Of a stretch of DNA of 64,000 nucleotides, positions 35,557 to 43,559 are shown piece by piece. Numbering within the stretch: position 1 is the first letter of the stretch; each line of letters begins with the position of its first letter. A program made the translations under genes and the position numbers. The notes under the pieces are model-generated. The model did not search any database and was not told where the DNA came from. It saw nothing but the letters and a program-made list of their open reading frames with translations. This DNA comes from JBAYJM01 sp964350585 (GTDB lineage: Bacteria > Patescibacteriota > Patescibacteriia > 2-01-FULL-39-33): the NCBI GenBank assembly GCA_964350585.1, contig CAYGKC010000003.1, positions 1 to 64,000 on the forward strand, written 5' to 3'.

Positions 35557-36396
35557 TTATAAAATTTTAGATTTTTTTAATCCTTGAGTCAGTTTTATCC
35601 AATCTATGACTGAAAGATCCTGCGCCCTGACTTTTTCATCAAATCCTTCTCCTGTAATTATCTCTTTTGCCTTTTCGCTATTGATTTTTAGACCTGCTGA
35701 GAAATTGTTATGCAATTGTTTTCTTTTGGAAGAAAATCCCATCCTGGCTATTTTAAAAAGCGTCGATTCATCTATTTTTTCATCTAAATTTGAAAATAAT
35801 TTTAATTTAATAACCGCTGAATCCACGTCAGGAATCGGCCAAAAACTGTTTCTGCTGACAAAAAATAATATTTCTGGTTGACTATAGAACTGGCAAGACA
35901 ATGACAACAAGCTCATATCTCCGGCCTTGGCGACAATCCTTTTGGCAACTTCTTTCTGCACCATCAAAATCATTTCGCTTGGCTTCGGTTCCTGCTCAAG
36001 CGACAGTCTCAAAAATTTTGAAGTGATATTATACGGCAAATTTGAAACTACTTTATATTTGAAATTATTCAGTCCCGCTTCTTTCTTATTAAGGCGCAAA
36101 ATATCTTCCCCGATAATTTCTAATTTTTTTTCAGCTAAAAATTGGACCCTCAAAAATTCCAATATTTTTTTATCCACTTCAACGGCAACAACTTTTTTTG
36201 CCGCCTTAATCAGATCTTCCGTAAGCACTCCCACTCCCGGTCCGACCTCTACCACTGTTTCATCTTTTTTTATTTCCGCAGCATCAATAATTTTTTTGAC
36301 AATATTTTGATCAATTAAAAAGTTCTGCCCCTTCGACTTTGAAGGAGTAATATCGTACTTGGAACAGATTTCTTTGATTTGATTTAAGTTAGGCAT
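35557..36396 (-). CDS. rsmA: 16S rRNA dimethyladenosine transferase (RsmA/KsgA)
   Basis: A 279-residue SAM-dependent methyltransferase that dimethylates two adjacent adenines in the 16S rRNA 3' helix during small-subunit maturation. Motifs are KSKGQNFLID at the N-terminus, the SAM loop VVEVGPGVGVLTEDL, acidic VEVDK, GEDIL, and the catalytic NLPYNITSKF. The C-terminal helical part ends normally. Its ATG overlaps the end of the MFS transporter gene by eight bases, so it is the last gene of the FemAB-MFS-rsmA unit. No obvious terminator follows. Confidence 0.96.
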   Translation of the reverse strand: MPNLNQIKEICSKYDITPSKSKGQNFLIDQNIVKKIIDAAEIKKDETVVEVGPGVGVLTEDLIKAAKKVVAVEVDKKILEFLRVQFLAEKKLEIIGEDILRLNKKEAGLNNFKYKVVSNLPYNITSKFLRLSLEQEPKPSEMILMVQKEVAKRIVAKAGDMSLLSLSCQFYSQPEILFFVSRNSFWPIPDVDSAVIKLKLFSNLDEKIDESTLFKIARMGFSSKRKQLHNNFSAGLKINSEKAKEIITGEGFDEKVRAQDLSVIDWIKLTQGLKKSKIL

Positions 36397-37591
36397 TAAT
36401 TTTTTCCAATTTAAATAATAAATATAACAATCCCATTAATCCTCCAAGAATAAATAAGGCGTTCCAGGAAGGTCCAAATACAAAAAGTAAAATTATTGCC
36501 ATAATCATGGCTACTATTTTTCCGATAATAAGCGCCATTTCAAAAAACAAGATCTCTTCCATTTCATCTCCTTTATTCGCTTCCTTATAAATTTGCGCGA
36601 CAATGGGAAGAACAATTGATTGCTTGGTGAGCCTTGAATAACTGTCAACAAAAAATATTCCAATAATATTGCGTGAAAAAAGCCTAAACATCCAGCCAAA
36701 AAAGTACAAAACCGAACCGAACTTCAAAATTTTGGCCGGTCCCTTGCTGTCACTAAGTTTGCCGATATATAAAAAAGCAAGGGTCATTATCATTGTTGCA
36801 ACTGCAGTTAGTGATCCAAGCTTTAAAAAATCATCAACTATTAAATACATAAAAATCGGCCAAAGAGTCAAAACAATAAAGTCTTCACCGAAACCGCAAT
36901 ATGAAAAAAATCTCCGTAAATTTTTTTTGGCGAATAATTTTTTAAAGGTGCCTATATAAGAAAAAGACTCGACAATAAAAAATTCTTTGGTGATAATCAT
37001 AGGGATATTCGATAACACCATAATTATTGCCGCTAAAACGAATAATGATTTAAACCCCAAAAATTCCACAAGCACTCCACCAAAAAAAGACCCTGCAATA
37101 AAAACGAAAGATTGCAAAATTGACAAGTTGCTTAACTCTCTTCCTTGTTCTCCATCAACTGAAAATTTAGAAAAATTGGAATGATAAGCCGGCCAATAAA
37201 GAATTTTCCATAAAACATAATTTATGACAGACAAAACTAAGAACCATGGACTAAAATTTATGGCAAAAAGTGAAAAGTAAAATAGCGCTGTAAAAACGCA
37301 GCCAAGCGCAATCGTATATTCATAGCCTAGCCTCTTTGCGATTTTGCCACCTAATGGCACCATAAAAAAATAAGCGACATAGACTGCCAAATAAAAAAAC
37401 AAGACCCCCAACAACGAATCCCTCAAATTATATCTTTGAGCAAAAAACAGATACAAAAAAACAGGCTCAAATATAGCCACCATTGATAAGGCAAAATTAA
37501 GAATTATTGTCGAAGCGTAAAGCTCTCTTATTTGCCTTTGAATTTGGCAAGGGAAAAATGAAGTGATGTAGGCTAATATTTTTGCAAACAT
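36389..37591 (-). CDS. Major facilitator superfamily transporter
   Basis: A 400-residue membrane protein with about twelve hydrophobic segments and a central cytoplasmic break near residues 200-225 (KLFAKKNLRRFF), the usual two-halves layout of MFS carriers. A GKIAKRLGYE loop lies between the second and third helices (the conserved A-loop position), and GKLSDSKGPAKILKFG lies in the second half. The substrate cannot be read from sequence. It starts two bases after the FemAB-type gene and overlaps rsmA. Its position next to a wall-peptide transferase allows a guess at export of a cell-envelope compound, but this is only inference. Confidence 0.85.
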   Translation of the reverse strand: MFAKILAYITSFFPCQIQRQIRELYASTIILNFALSMVAIFEPVFLYLFFAQRYNLRDSLLGVLFFYLAVYVAYFFMVPLGGKIAKRLGYEYTIALGCVFTALFYFSLFAINFSPWFLVLSVINYVLWKILYWPAYHSNFSKFSVDGEQGRELSNLSILQSFVFIAGSFFGGVLVEFLGFKSLFVLAAIIMVLSNIPMIITKEFFIVESFSYIGTFKKLFAKKNLRRFFSYCGFGEDFIVLTLWPIFMYLIVDDFLKLGSLTAVATMIMTLAFLYIGKLSDSKGPAKILKFGSVLYFFGWMFRLFSRNIIGIFFVDSYSRLTKQSIVLPIVAQIYKEANKGDEMEEILFFEMALIIGKIVAMIMAIILLFVFGPSWNALFILGGLMGLLYLLFKLEKINA

Positions 37592-37593
37592 TA

Positions 37594-38616
37594 TTATTTG
37601 GCTTTCTTATTTTTATACTTTGCGAATTTCTTTCTTTTTATAATTCTATATAAAAGGTATAACAAATGATCCACTGACATATCCCATGCCCCAACATACT
37701 CCGTTAATTCTTTTTCGGGTGCAAAGCCCGTTTTAAATCTCGTTACTCCCGGCCATTTATTTTCATTTGCTCCCCAAAAATCATAAAATTCGCACCACCT
37801 TGACTTTGCCCAAGCTATGCTTTCCCACTGAAGAAGATAAGGCGCCATTTTATCTCGATAACCATAATCCGATGCGCCATGAAGATAAACGCACCACTTG
37901 CCACTTTTGGCAACCAAATTTGCCGCAATCACCTTTTGTTCATATTTGGCAACAAACAATTTTATTTTCCCTCCCTCACCAAGGACTTTGAGCATTTGTC
38001 TGTAATATTTTTTACTATGTACCTGTATCTTGTCTCTTTTGGCCGTAAGTTGCATCAGCCTCCAAAAGTCTTCAAAATAATTTTCTCCCTCATCAACTGC
38101 AACGCAATGTTTCTGCGCCACCTTGATATTATATCTTGTTTTGGCTTTCATTTGCGCCAGGATTTCAGCCTCGCTTTTAGTCAGATCCAAAATTAAAGTG
38201 CTCTGGGGCTGGACTTCTCCCGCACTTTCCAGACCTAAATTCTTTAAAATTGTTTTTTTACCATCATCTACTAAAGGCGGATCCATCCGCACGAAAAGTA
38301 CCCGCTTTTTTTTTGCCAGTTTATTAATTTCGAGAAGTAGTTTTTTAAATTCCAGTGATAAAATATCATTGACAATAGGACCTCTTGGAATGTACAGATA
38401 CTTTTTTTTCAATGGCAACTTATAAATTATACCCTGCGCGCCTGACTTAATGTTGCCACTTTCATCAACTAAGGCAATTCTAAAAACTTTACGTCCGATT
38501 GATTCCTGGAAAATTCCCCAATCCCAACTTTGAAGCAATCCCCCATCACAGGAATTTTCGGAAATAAAATTCTCCCATTTTGCCTTCCATGAGTTGTCGC
38601 AAATTATTGCTTTCAT
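37594..38616 (-). CDS. FemAB/FemX-type aminoacyltransferase (peptidoglycan bridge formation)
   Basis: A 340-residue protein with two GNAT-like halves. Signatures include LLQSWDWGIFQESIGRKVFR, the LKKKYLYIPRGPIV strand, AKTRYNIKVAQK, and PYLLQWESIAWAKSRWCEFY followed by DFWGANEN and GVTRFKTGFAPE. These are typical of Fem enzymes, which add amino acids from aminoacyl-tRNA to the lipid II stem peptide on the cytoplasmic face of the membrane. Length is close to FemX. The C-terminus is Lys-rich. It is first in a three-gene unit with the MFS transporter and rsmA, and has its own predicted extended -10 promoter. It implies a cross-bridged or modified peptidoglycan, which would be relevant to the wall hydrolases at 9-11 kb. 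Confidence 0.92.
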   Translation of the reverse strand: MKAIICDNSWKAKWENFISENSCDGGLLQSWDWGIFQESIGRKVFRIALVDESGNIKSGAQGIIYKLPLKKKYLYIPRGPIVNDILSLEFKKLLLEINKLAKKKRVLFVRMDPPLVDDGKKTILKNLGLESAGEVQPQSTLILDLTKSEAEILAQMKAKTRYNIKVAQKHCVAVDEGENYFEDFWRLMQLTAKRDKIQVHSKKYYRQMLKVLGEGGKIKLFVAKYEQKVIAANLVAKSGKWCVYLHGASDYGYRDKMAPYLLQWESIAWAKSRWCEFYDFWGANENKWPGVTRFKTGFAPEKELTEYVGAWDMSVDHLLYLLYRIIKRKKFAKYKNKKAK

Positions 38617-38641
38617 TAAATTATTCCTAAATATTTTATTA

Positions 38642-38650
38642 ATTATAACA
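38642..38650 (-). promoter_or_regulatory. Extended -10 promoter for the FemAB-MFS-rsmA unit
   Basis: TGTTATAAT on the minus strand lies 25 bases before the ATG at 38616, giving a leader of about 19 bases. The position of the -35 would fall in the T-run of the leuS terminator. It is identical to the elements at 35428 and 59768. Confidence 0.5.
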
Positions 38651-38664
38651 AAAATATAGCCATT

Positions 38665-38699
38665 AAAAAAGCCGCCTTTGTATATAGATCTCCGGCGGC
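38665..38699 (-). terminator. Intrinsic terminator downstream of leuS
   Basis: On the minus strand GCCGCC (38699-38694) and GGCGGC (38676-38671) form a six-pair GC stem with a 17-base loop, followed by TTTTTT (38670-38665). It ends transcription from leuS before the FemAB-type gene. Confidence 0.75.
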
Positions 38700-38801
38700 C
38701 AATTTACCTTTTCAGCAAGATTAAACATTCTCGCCAATTATTATAAAGAGTAATTATATGCCAAAATTTATCAATTTTTTAATGTCTAATTTAAGCCAAT
38801 T

Positions 38802-38832
38802 TTCAATGCTTCAGACAGTCTGAAGCATTGAA
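38802..38832 (-). repeat. Perfect 14-bp inverted repeat immediately after leuS
   Basis: TTCAATGCTTCAGA (38802-38815) and its exact complement TCTGAAGCATTGAA (38819-38832) flank a three-base loop, two bases beyond the leuS stop. There is no T-run behind it, so it is not a classical terminator. The real terminator lies about 100 bases further on. It may protect the 3' end of the transcript. Confidence 0.85.
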
Positions 38833-38834
38833 TT

Positions 38835-41800
38835 TTAAATGACAAAACTGATCAGTTTATTGGGAACAAAAATCGTCTTTTTTATTTGAGAGTTTTCTAG
38901 ATATTTTTTTACATTCGGCTCATTTTTGGCGGCTTCTACGGCTTGAGCTTCTGCTGTTCCGGCAGGAAGACTTACCTTTCCCCTGACTTTGCCGTTTATC
39001 TGCACCACTATCTCAACCTTTTCGTCTTTTATTTTACTTTCATCGTAGCTTGGCCAAGACTCTTTAAATATGCTTTCTTTATTTCCCAGCTTTGACCATA
39101 ATTCTTCCGCCATATGAGGGGCAAAGGGTGAAAGGATGATGAGAAATTTTTGATAGAATTCTTTTGAGACTGATTCTGCAAACTTATTTACTAGAATCAT
39201 CATCGCAGAAATTGCGGTATTAAATCTCATGCTCTCAATATCTTCACCGACTTTTTTTATGGTTTTATTTAATAAAATATCTAAACCATTATCAGATTGG
39301 ATTCCCGCCTGCCTGCGCAGGCAGGCCTTCGCGGGAATAACAGTAGCAGGGTCATTACCCATATTCCAAACTTTTTCCAAAAATCTATCAATACCAACTA
39401 TGCCTTTTGTGTTCCACGGTTTTACATCTTCAAGCGGGCCCATAAACATTTCATACATTCTAAAAGCATCTGCGCCATGTTCAGCTACCACTTCATCAGG
39501 ATTAACAACATTGCCCCTGGACTTTGACATTTTTTCACTGTCTTCGCCAAGGATCAATCCTTGATTAACAAGTTTTGCAAACGGCTCTTCCTGCGGAACA
39601 TATCCCAAATCAAATAAAACCATATTCCAAAACCTGGCATATAGAAGATGAAGAACGGCATGTTCCGCGCCTCCGACATAAACATCCACCGGCAACCAAT
39701 ATTTTAATTTTTCAAGATCGGCAAAGGCATTTTTATTTTGCGGATCAAGATATCTAAGCCAATACCAAGATGAGCCAGCCCATTGAGGCATGGTGTTTGT
39801 TTCTCTTTTGGCATCACCTCCGCAATAAGGACATTTTATCTCAACCCACTCTTTTATATTGGCAAGCGGAGACTCGCCTGTTCCGGATGGTTCAAATTTA
39901 TCAACTTCCGGCAAAGTCAAAGGCAATTCATTTTCGGATACTGGAAACCAGCCGTTACTTCGATTTTGTAAAATCAAATGGAGTATTTCGGGAATTTCTT
40001 TTTCCTGAAAATGTCCAAAGCCCTGCCATAATTCCTTACTCCAGCCGGCTGGCAGAATTTCTTTAGTTTCCATGAAAATATAAGGATCATCTTCAGAAAA
40101 AATTACGTTTTTACGCTTCACCAATTCGCTAACCTTATTCCAATCTGTCTTTTGGGCTGAAAAATTTTTAAGTGATTCAATGTCTGATCCAGCCCATTTC
40201 TCTTTTAAAGCATCGTAATCTTCATCAGAACTTTTATCCAAAACGGGCGCCACCAATATTAATTGGCCTATTTTCTTATTATTTTTTTGGATTAAATTAA
40301 GTGCCGCCTTAGCTCCCAAACTATGTCCAATAATTATATCGTTTTCATCCATTTGTTCTATATAAGGATTTAATTCTTCAATCCATTTTTCCAAAACAGG
40401 ATGTTGCGCTGTAGTCATTGTGGGATTAAAAACTTCAAAACCCTGCTGCTGCAACTTTTCTTTCAGCCAAGAAAACCAATTACCGTCACCGTTTCCTTCA
40501 AAACCATGAATCATTAAAACTTTTCGTTTTTTGTTTTTGCATTTTTCACAATATATCAAAGGAATCGGCTCGCCCCAATATCTTTGCCTGGAAAAAACCC
40601 AGTCACGTAATTTATAATTAACCGCCTTTTTACCATGACCATTTTCTTCAAGCCATGCAGTCATTTTGCCAATTACTTCCGATGGTTTTAAGCCGTTTAA
40701 AAATTCTGAATTAATCATTACGCCATTATCAATATCGGTGAAAGCCTTTTCGCCTTTTACTAACTCATCCCAATACCATTTATGGCTTGGCAAATTAATA
40801 AATTCAGATATTTTATTTTTTGCTATCCATTCGCCTTGATGGTGTTCAACATCAATATCATTTGATCTCTTTCCATCTTGCAACTCAATATAAAAACATA
40901 ATGATTCAGCATATCGATTAATACCTTTATGTTCGGCATAATAATTATTATGCGTCTCTACGCTTATTTGCTTTATTGATTTAATATTTTCATAACCAGT
41001 TTCTTCTTTTGTTTCTCTTACTGCAGCTTCCTCCGCAGTTTCTCCCTCTTCTATTCCACCCATTACAAATGATCTCCAATTGTGTTCTTGCCAATCCAAA
41101 CAATAATAAGAATCATCCTGCCAGTGTTTAACAATAACATAAACGCTTTTTCTTCTAACTGTTTCTTTTTCCGGTTTGATTTTATCCTTATCCATTATGG
41201 CACCAAAAAGTGGCGCTACAACTTGTACTATTTCCAAACCAAACTTCTTGGCGAATTCCCAGTCTCTTTCGTCATGAGCCGGCACAGCCATAATTGCTCC
41301 GGTCCCATAAGAAGCCAGGACATAATCAGAAATCCAAATCCGAATCTCTTTTCCATTTACGGGATTAACCGCCTTGATGCCTTTTAATTCAACTCCTGTT
41401 TTATCTTTTGCCAAATCAGTCCTTTCCAAATCGGATTTATTTTTTGCCTGAACAATATATTTGTTCACCTCATCAAAATTTTTAATTTTATCTTTTAAAT
41501 TCTGAATCAATTCATGCTCCGGCGAAAGCACCATATAAGTGGCGCCAAATAAAGTATCAGGACGCGTTGTATAGACACGAATTGTCATCTCGGGCTTGCC
41601 TGATTCAGAATTCTGGATTCCCGCCTTCGCGGGAATGACAGAAGAATCTGCTGATGCCATAGAATCATTCGCTCCGCTTTCAACGACTGCAAAATCGACT
41701 TCAGCTCCCTCGCTTCTGCCGATCCAATTCCTTTGTTGGGATTTGATTGATTCCGGCCAGTCTAACTTATCCAATCCTTTTAATAGCCTATCAGCGTAAT

Positions 41801-42398
41801 TTGTAATTCTAAGCATCCATTGGCGCATATCTTTTTTTACAACTTCAGTTCCGCATCTGTCGCATTTGCCATCTTTAACTTCTTCATTGGCAAGACCAGT
41901 CTTGCATGAGGGACAAAAATTTATGGGCACGGTAGCTTCATACGCCAAGCCCTTTTTAAATAATTGCAAAAATATCCACTGCGTCCATTTATAATAATCC
42001 GGATCAGTCGTATCGATTTCCCTTGACCAATCATATGAAAATCCAAGCGATTGAATTTGTCGTTTAAAGGTTGCAATGTTTTTGGCAGTTGTTTCGCGCG
42101 GATGAGTGCCGGTTTTTATGGCGTAATTTTCTGCAGGCAAACCGAATGCATCCCAACCCATAGGATGTAAAACATTAAAGCCTTTCATCCGAAAATATCG
42201 GGAATATATATCTGTGGCAGTATAGCCTTCAGGATGGCCAACATGAAGCCCTGCTCCAGAAGGATATGGAAACATATCCAAAATATATTTTTTGGGTTTT
42301 TTATCAAAATCAACGGCTTTATTCAATTCCTTTTTCTCCCAAAAATCCTGCCATTTATTTTCGCCGTCATTTTTTAAAAATTCTTTATAACTATGCAT
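38835..42398 (-). CDS. leuS: Leucyl-tRNA synthetase with inserted Nudix and alpha/beta-hydrolase domains
   Basis: A 1187-residue class I synthetase; removing two insertions leaves about 865 residues, the normal LeuRS size. The catalytic core has the HIGH-type HVGH (52-55), KMSKS (956-960), a zinc knuckle (CPSC...CDRC, 162-182), and the editing domain with YTTRPDTLFG and AVPAHDERDWEFA. Insertion 1 (about 415-548) is a Nudix hydrolase with box GGIEEGETAEEAAVRETKEE starting at residue 447. Insertion 2 (about 626-812) is a YdeN/RBBP9-like serine hydrolase with Ser693 in GHSLG, acidic EDD near 770 and His796 in GFGH, placed after the CEKC of the second zinc element. Two short in-frame repeats encode VIPAKAG-type peptides (near residues 254-262 and 1020-1034). 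A terminator follows at 38665-38699. Confidence 0.93.
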   Translation of the reverse strand: MHSYKEFLKNDGENKWQDFWEKKELNKAVDFDKKPKKYILDMFPYPSGAGLHVGHPEGYTATDIYSRYFRMKGFNVLHPMGWDAFGLPAENYAIKTGTHPRETTAKNIATFKRQIQSLGFSYDWSREIDTTDPDYYKWTQWIFLQLFKKGLAYEATVPINFCPSCKTGLANEEVKDGKCDRCGTEVVKKDMRQWMLRITNYADRLLKGLDKLDWPESIKSQQRNWIGRSEGAEVDFAVVESGANDSMASADSSVIPAKAGIQNSESGKPEMTIRVYTTRPDTLFGATYMVLSPEHELIQNLKDKIKNFDEVNKYIVQAKNKSDLERTDLAKDKTGVELKGIKAVNPVNGKEIRIWISDYVLASYGTGAIMAVPAHDERDWEFAKKFGLEIVQVVAPLFGAIMDKDKIKPEKETVRRKSVYVIVKHWQDDSYYCLDWQEHNWRSFVMGGIEEGETAEEAAVRETKEETGYENIKSIKQISVETHNNYYAEHKGINRYAESLCFYIELQDGKRSNDIDVEHHQGEWIAKNKISEFINLPSHKWYWDELVKGEKAFTDIDNGVMINSEFLNGLKPSEVIGKMTAWLEENGHGKKAVNYKLRDWVFSRQRYWGEPIPLIYCEKCKNKKRKVLMIHGFEGNGDGNWFSWLKEKLQQQGFEVFNPTMTTAQHPVLEKWIEELNPYIEQMDENDIIIGHSLGAKAALNLIQKNNKKIGQLILVAPVLDKSSDEDYDALKEKWAGSDIESLKNFSAQKTDWNKVSELVKRKNVIFSEDDPYIFMETKEILPAGWSKELWQGFGHFQEKEIPEILHLILQNRSNGWFPVSENELPLTLPEVDKFEPSGTGESPLANIKEWVEIKCPYCGGDAKRETNTMPQWAGSSWYWLRYLDPQNKNAFADLEKLKYWLPVDVYVGGAEHAVLHLLYARFWNMVLFDLGYVPQEEPFAKLVNQGLILGEDSEKMSKSRGNVVNPDEVVAEHGADAFRMYEMFMGPLEDVKPWNTKGIVGIDRFLEKVWNMGNDPATVIPAKACLRRQAGIQSDNGLDILLNKTIKKVGEDIESMRFNTAISAMMILVNKFAESVSKEFYQKFLIILSPFAPHMAEELWSKLGNKESIFKESWPSYDESKIKDEKVEIVVQINGKVRGKVSLPAGTAEAQAVEAAKNEPNVKKYLENSQIKKTIFVPNKLISFVI
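39299..39338. repeat. dRS3-like palindromic repeat, expanded copy inside leuS
   Basis: ATTCCCGC...GCGGGAAT flanks an extra self-complementary insert GCCTGCCTGCGCAGGCAGGC. The element is in frame and contributes VIPAKACLRRQAGIQ to the protein, between KMSKS and the anticodon-binding domain. Its GC content is far above the surrounding sequence. Confidence 0.85.
41615..41640. repeat. dRS3-like palindromic repeat, short copy inside leuS
   Basis: GGATTCCCGC-CTTC-GCGGGAATGACA. The stem of eight bases (ATTCCCGC/GCGGGAAT) and the flanks match the intergenic copy at 48987-49010. It is read in frame as VIPAKAGIQ in a loop between the first core segment and the editing domain. Confidence 0.88.
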
Positions 42399-42488
42399 AA
42401 AATTAATATTTCTACAGTCTTCTTTTTAAGATTTTAATGTCTTTAAATTAACATAAAACAACAATTAATTCAACTTTTTACTTCCATT

Positions 42489-42494
42489 TATAAT
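42489..42494 (+). promoter_or_regulatory. Possible -10 element for the metallophosphoesterase at 42551
   Basis: A perfect TATAAT lies 62 bases before the chosen ATG. The -35 region (TTAATT near 42465) is weak. Transcription would begin near 42501, just at an upstream ATG (42500) that is therefore unlikely to be a start codon. Confidence 0.4.
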
Positions 42495-42550
42495 TCAATA
42501 TGTTACACTTTTTGAAGGAGAAACAACATCAAACAGTGGAGGAAAATGCC

Positions 42551-43480
42551 ATGGCAAGATACGCAATAATTTCTGACATGCATTCCTCCACTGGCTATAT
42601 CATGGAGGAGGCGGAAGTGTTAGCAACAAGATTCGGCAAATGGCTTCTCGGGCCGTTTTACCGATCAATGAAAGAGGAGATAAAGGATCACCATCATGTT
42701 CGCTCTACCTTAGAGAGAATCAAACAGGGCGGTTATGATGGCATCATCGGCTTGGGAGACTATTCGCAAACAGGAGAGGCAGAAGAAGCCGAAGAGGCTA
42801 TGGATCTTTTAAATCAGTACTCTAAAGGAGCGCCTCTATATTTGGCTCCAGGAAACCATGACATAAAGTCGTGGGTTAAATTCGGTGATAGGTGGTCTGA
42901 ATATTTAAGCGAGGAACAGATAGATTCTTACAAAAAAATATTCGGTCCGCTTTATGGAGCAAAAGAGCTTAAAGGAAATGTCATATTAATTTGGCTTATG
43001 TCTGAGCCCTTTATGTTTCAATGGCATAAGCATGATCACCTTTCATCAAGGCAATACCGGCTCCTTAACAACATTCTCAAGGCTCAACTTCAGTTCTTGC
43101 AAGAAACACTAAACTGCAAGCAATGGGTTGATAAAAAAATCATTCTGTCTTTGCATGATCCGGGAGCACTGTTGTCTAGCCATTTAAAAGGAGCACTTTG
43201 GCAACATAGAAACAGAATTTTACTTACCCTAACCGGACATATTCATGCAGGTTGGCTTATGAGAATAATGTGCTTGGTCCATCCTATTCTTTGGCCAAAA
43301 CTACTATGGCAAATGCGCAGGTATAAAGCGTGGCTTATCCCTTCCGTTTGGGGCATTGCTTTGCCGGATACCTTTTGGATGGCAGGAGCAGGTTGGGCTG
43401 AACTTGATATAAGTGACAGTGGCAACAAACTACTGTTCCATTTCACTAATTCCAAAAAAATAAGAGGTTTTCGTTTATAA
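42551..43480 (+). CDS. Calcineurin-type metallophosphoesterase, copy 1
   Basis: A 309-residue protein with the full set of metallophosphoesterase motifs in order: ISDMHSS (D-x-H), GLGDYSQTG (GD), APGNHDIKS (GNHD), SLHDPGA, and TGHIHAG (GHxH). The start at 42551 (MARYAIISDM) has a strong Shine-Dalgarno GGAGG eight bases upstream. The in-frame ATG at 42500 would add 17 residues that look like translated leader. No signal peptide or clear membrane helix is seen, so a cytoplasmic phosphatase or nuclease is expected; the substrate is unknown. A paralogue follows at 43560 behind a terminator and its own promoter. It is divergent from leuS. Confidence 0.9.
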   Translation: MARYAIISDMHSSTGYIMEEAEVLATRFGKWLLGPFYRSMKEEIKDHHHVRSTLERIKQGGYDGIIGLGDYSQTGEAEEAEEAMDLLNQYSKGAPLYLAPGNHDIKSWVKFGDRWSEYLSEEQIDSYKKIFGPLYGAKELKGNVILIWLMSEPFMFQWHKHDHLSSRQYRLLNNILKAQLQFLQETLNCKQWVDKKIILSLHDPGALLSSHLKGALWQHRNRILLTLTGHIHAGWLMRIMCLVHPILWPKLLWQMRRYKAWLIPSVWGIALPDTFWMAGAGWAELDISDSGNKLLFHFTNSKKIRGFRL

Positions 43481-43510
43481 AACCGTTCTCAAGAAAGAGA
43501 ACGGTTTTTA
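43479..43510 (+). terminator. Intrinsic terminator after metallophosphoesterase copy 1
   Basis: AAAACCGTTCTC (43479-43490) pairs perfectly with GAGAACGGTTTT (43497-43508) around a six-base loop, with a T-run on the plus strand. The stem begins in the TAA stop codon. Confidence 0.85.
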
Positions 43511-43539
43511 TTGACAATAAAGGAGATTTAGTTGATAAT
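43511..43539 (+). promoter_or_regulatory. Sigma-70-type promoter for metallophosphoesterase copy 2
   Basis: A consensus TTGACA (43511-43516), exactly 17 bases of spacer, then GATAAT (43534-43539, five of six). Transcription would start near 43546, about 14 bases before the ATG at 43560, leaving a very short leader. It begins immediately after the preceding terminator. Confidence 0.72.
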
Positions 43540-43559
43540 ATAGTTGCTAAATAAATTTT

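Noticed and set aside
42500..42550. Upstream ATG adding 17 residues to the first metallophosphoesterase
   Set aside because: A strong GGAGG lies before the ATG at 42551, the family motif starts there, and the predicted transcription start falls at the upstream ATG.
42399..42550. A T-box or other riboswitch upstream of leuS
   Set aside because: The gap is short and A/T-rich on the leuS side, with no T-box sequence or stable stem and no terminator before the start.
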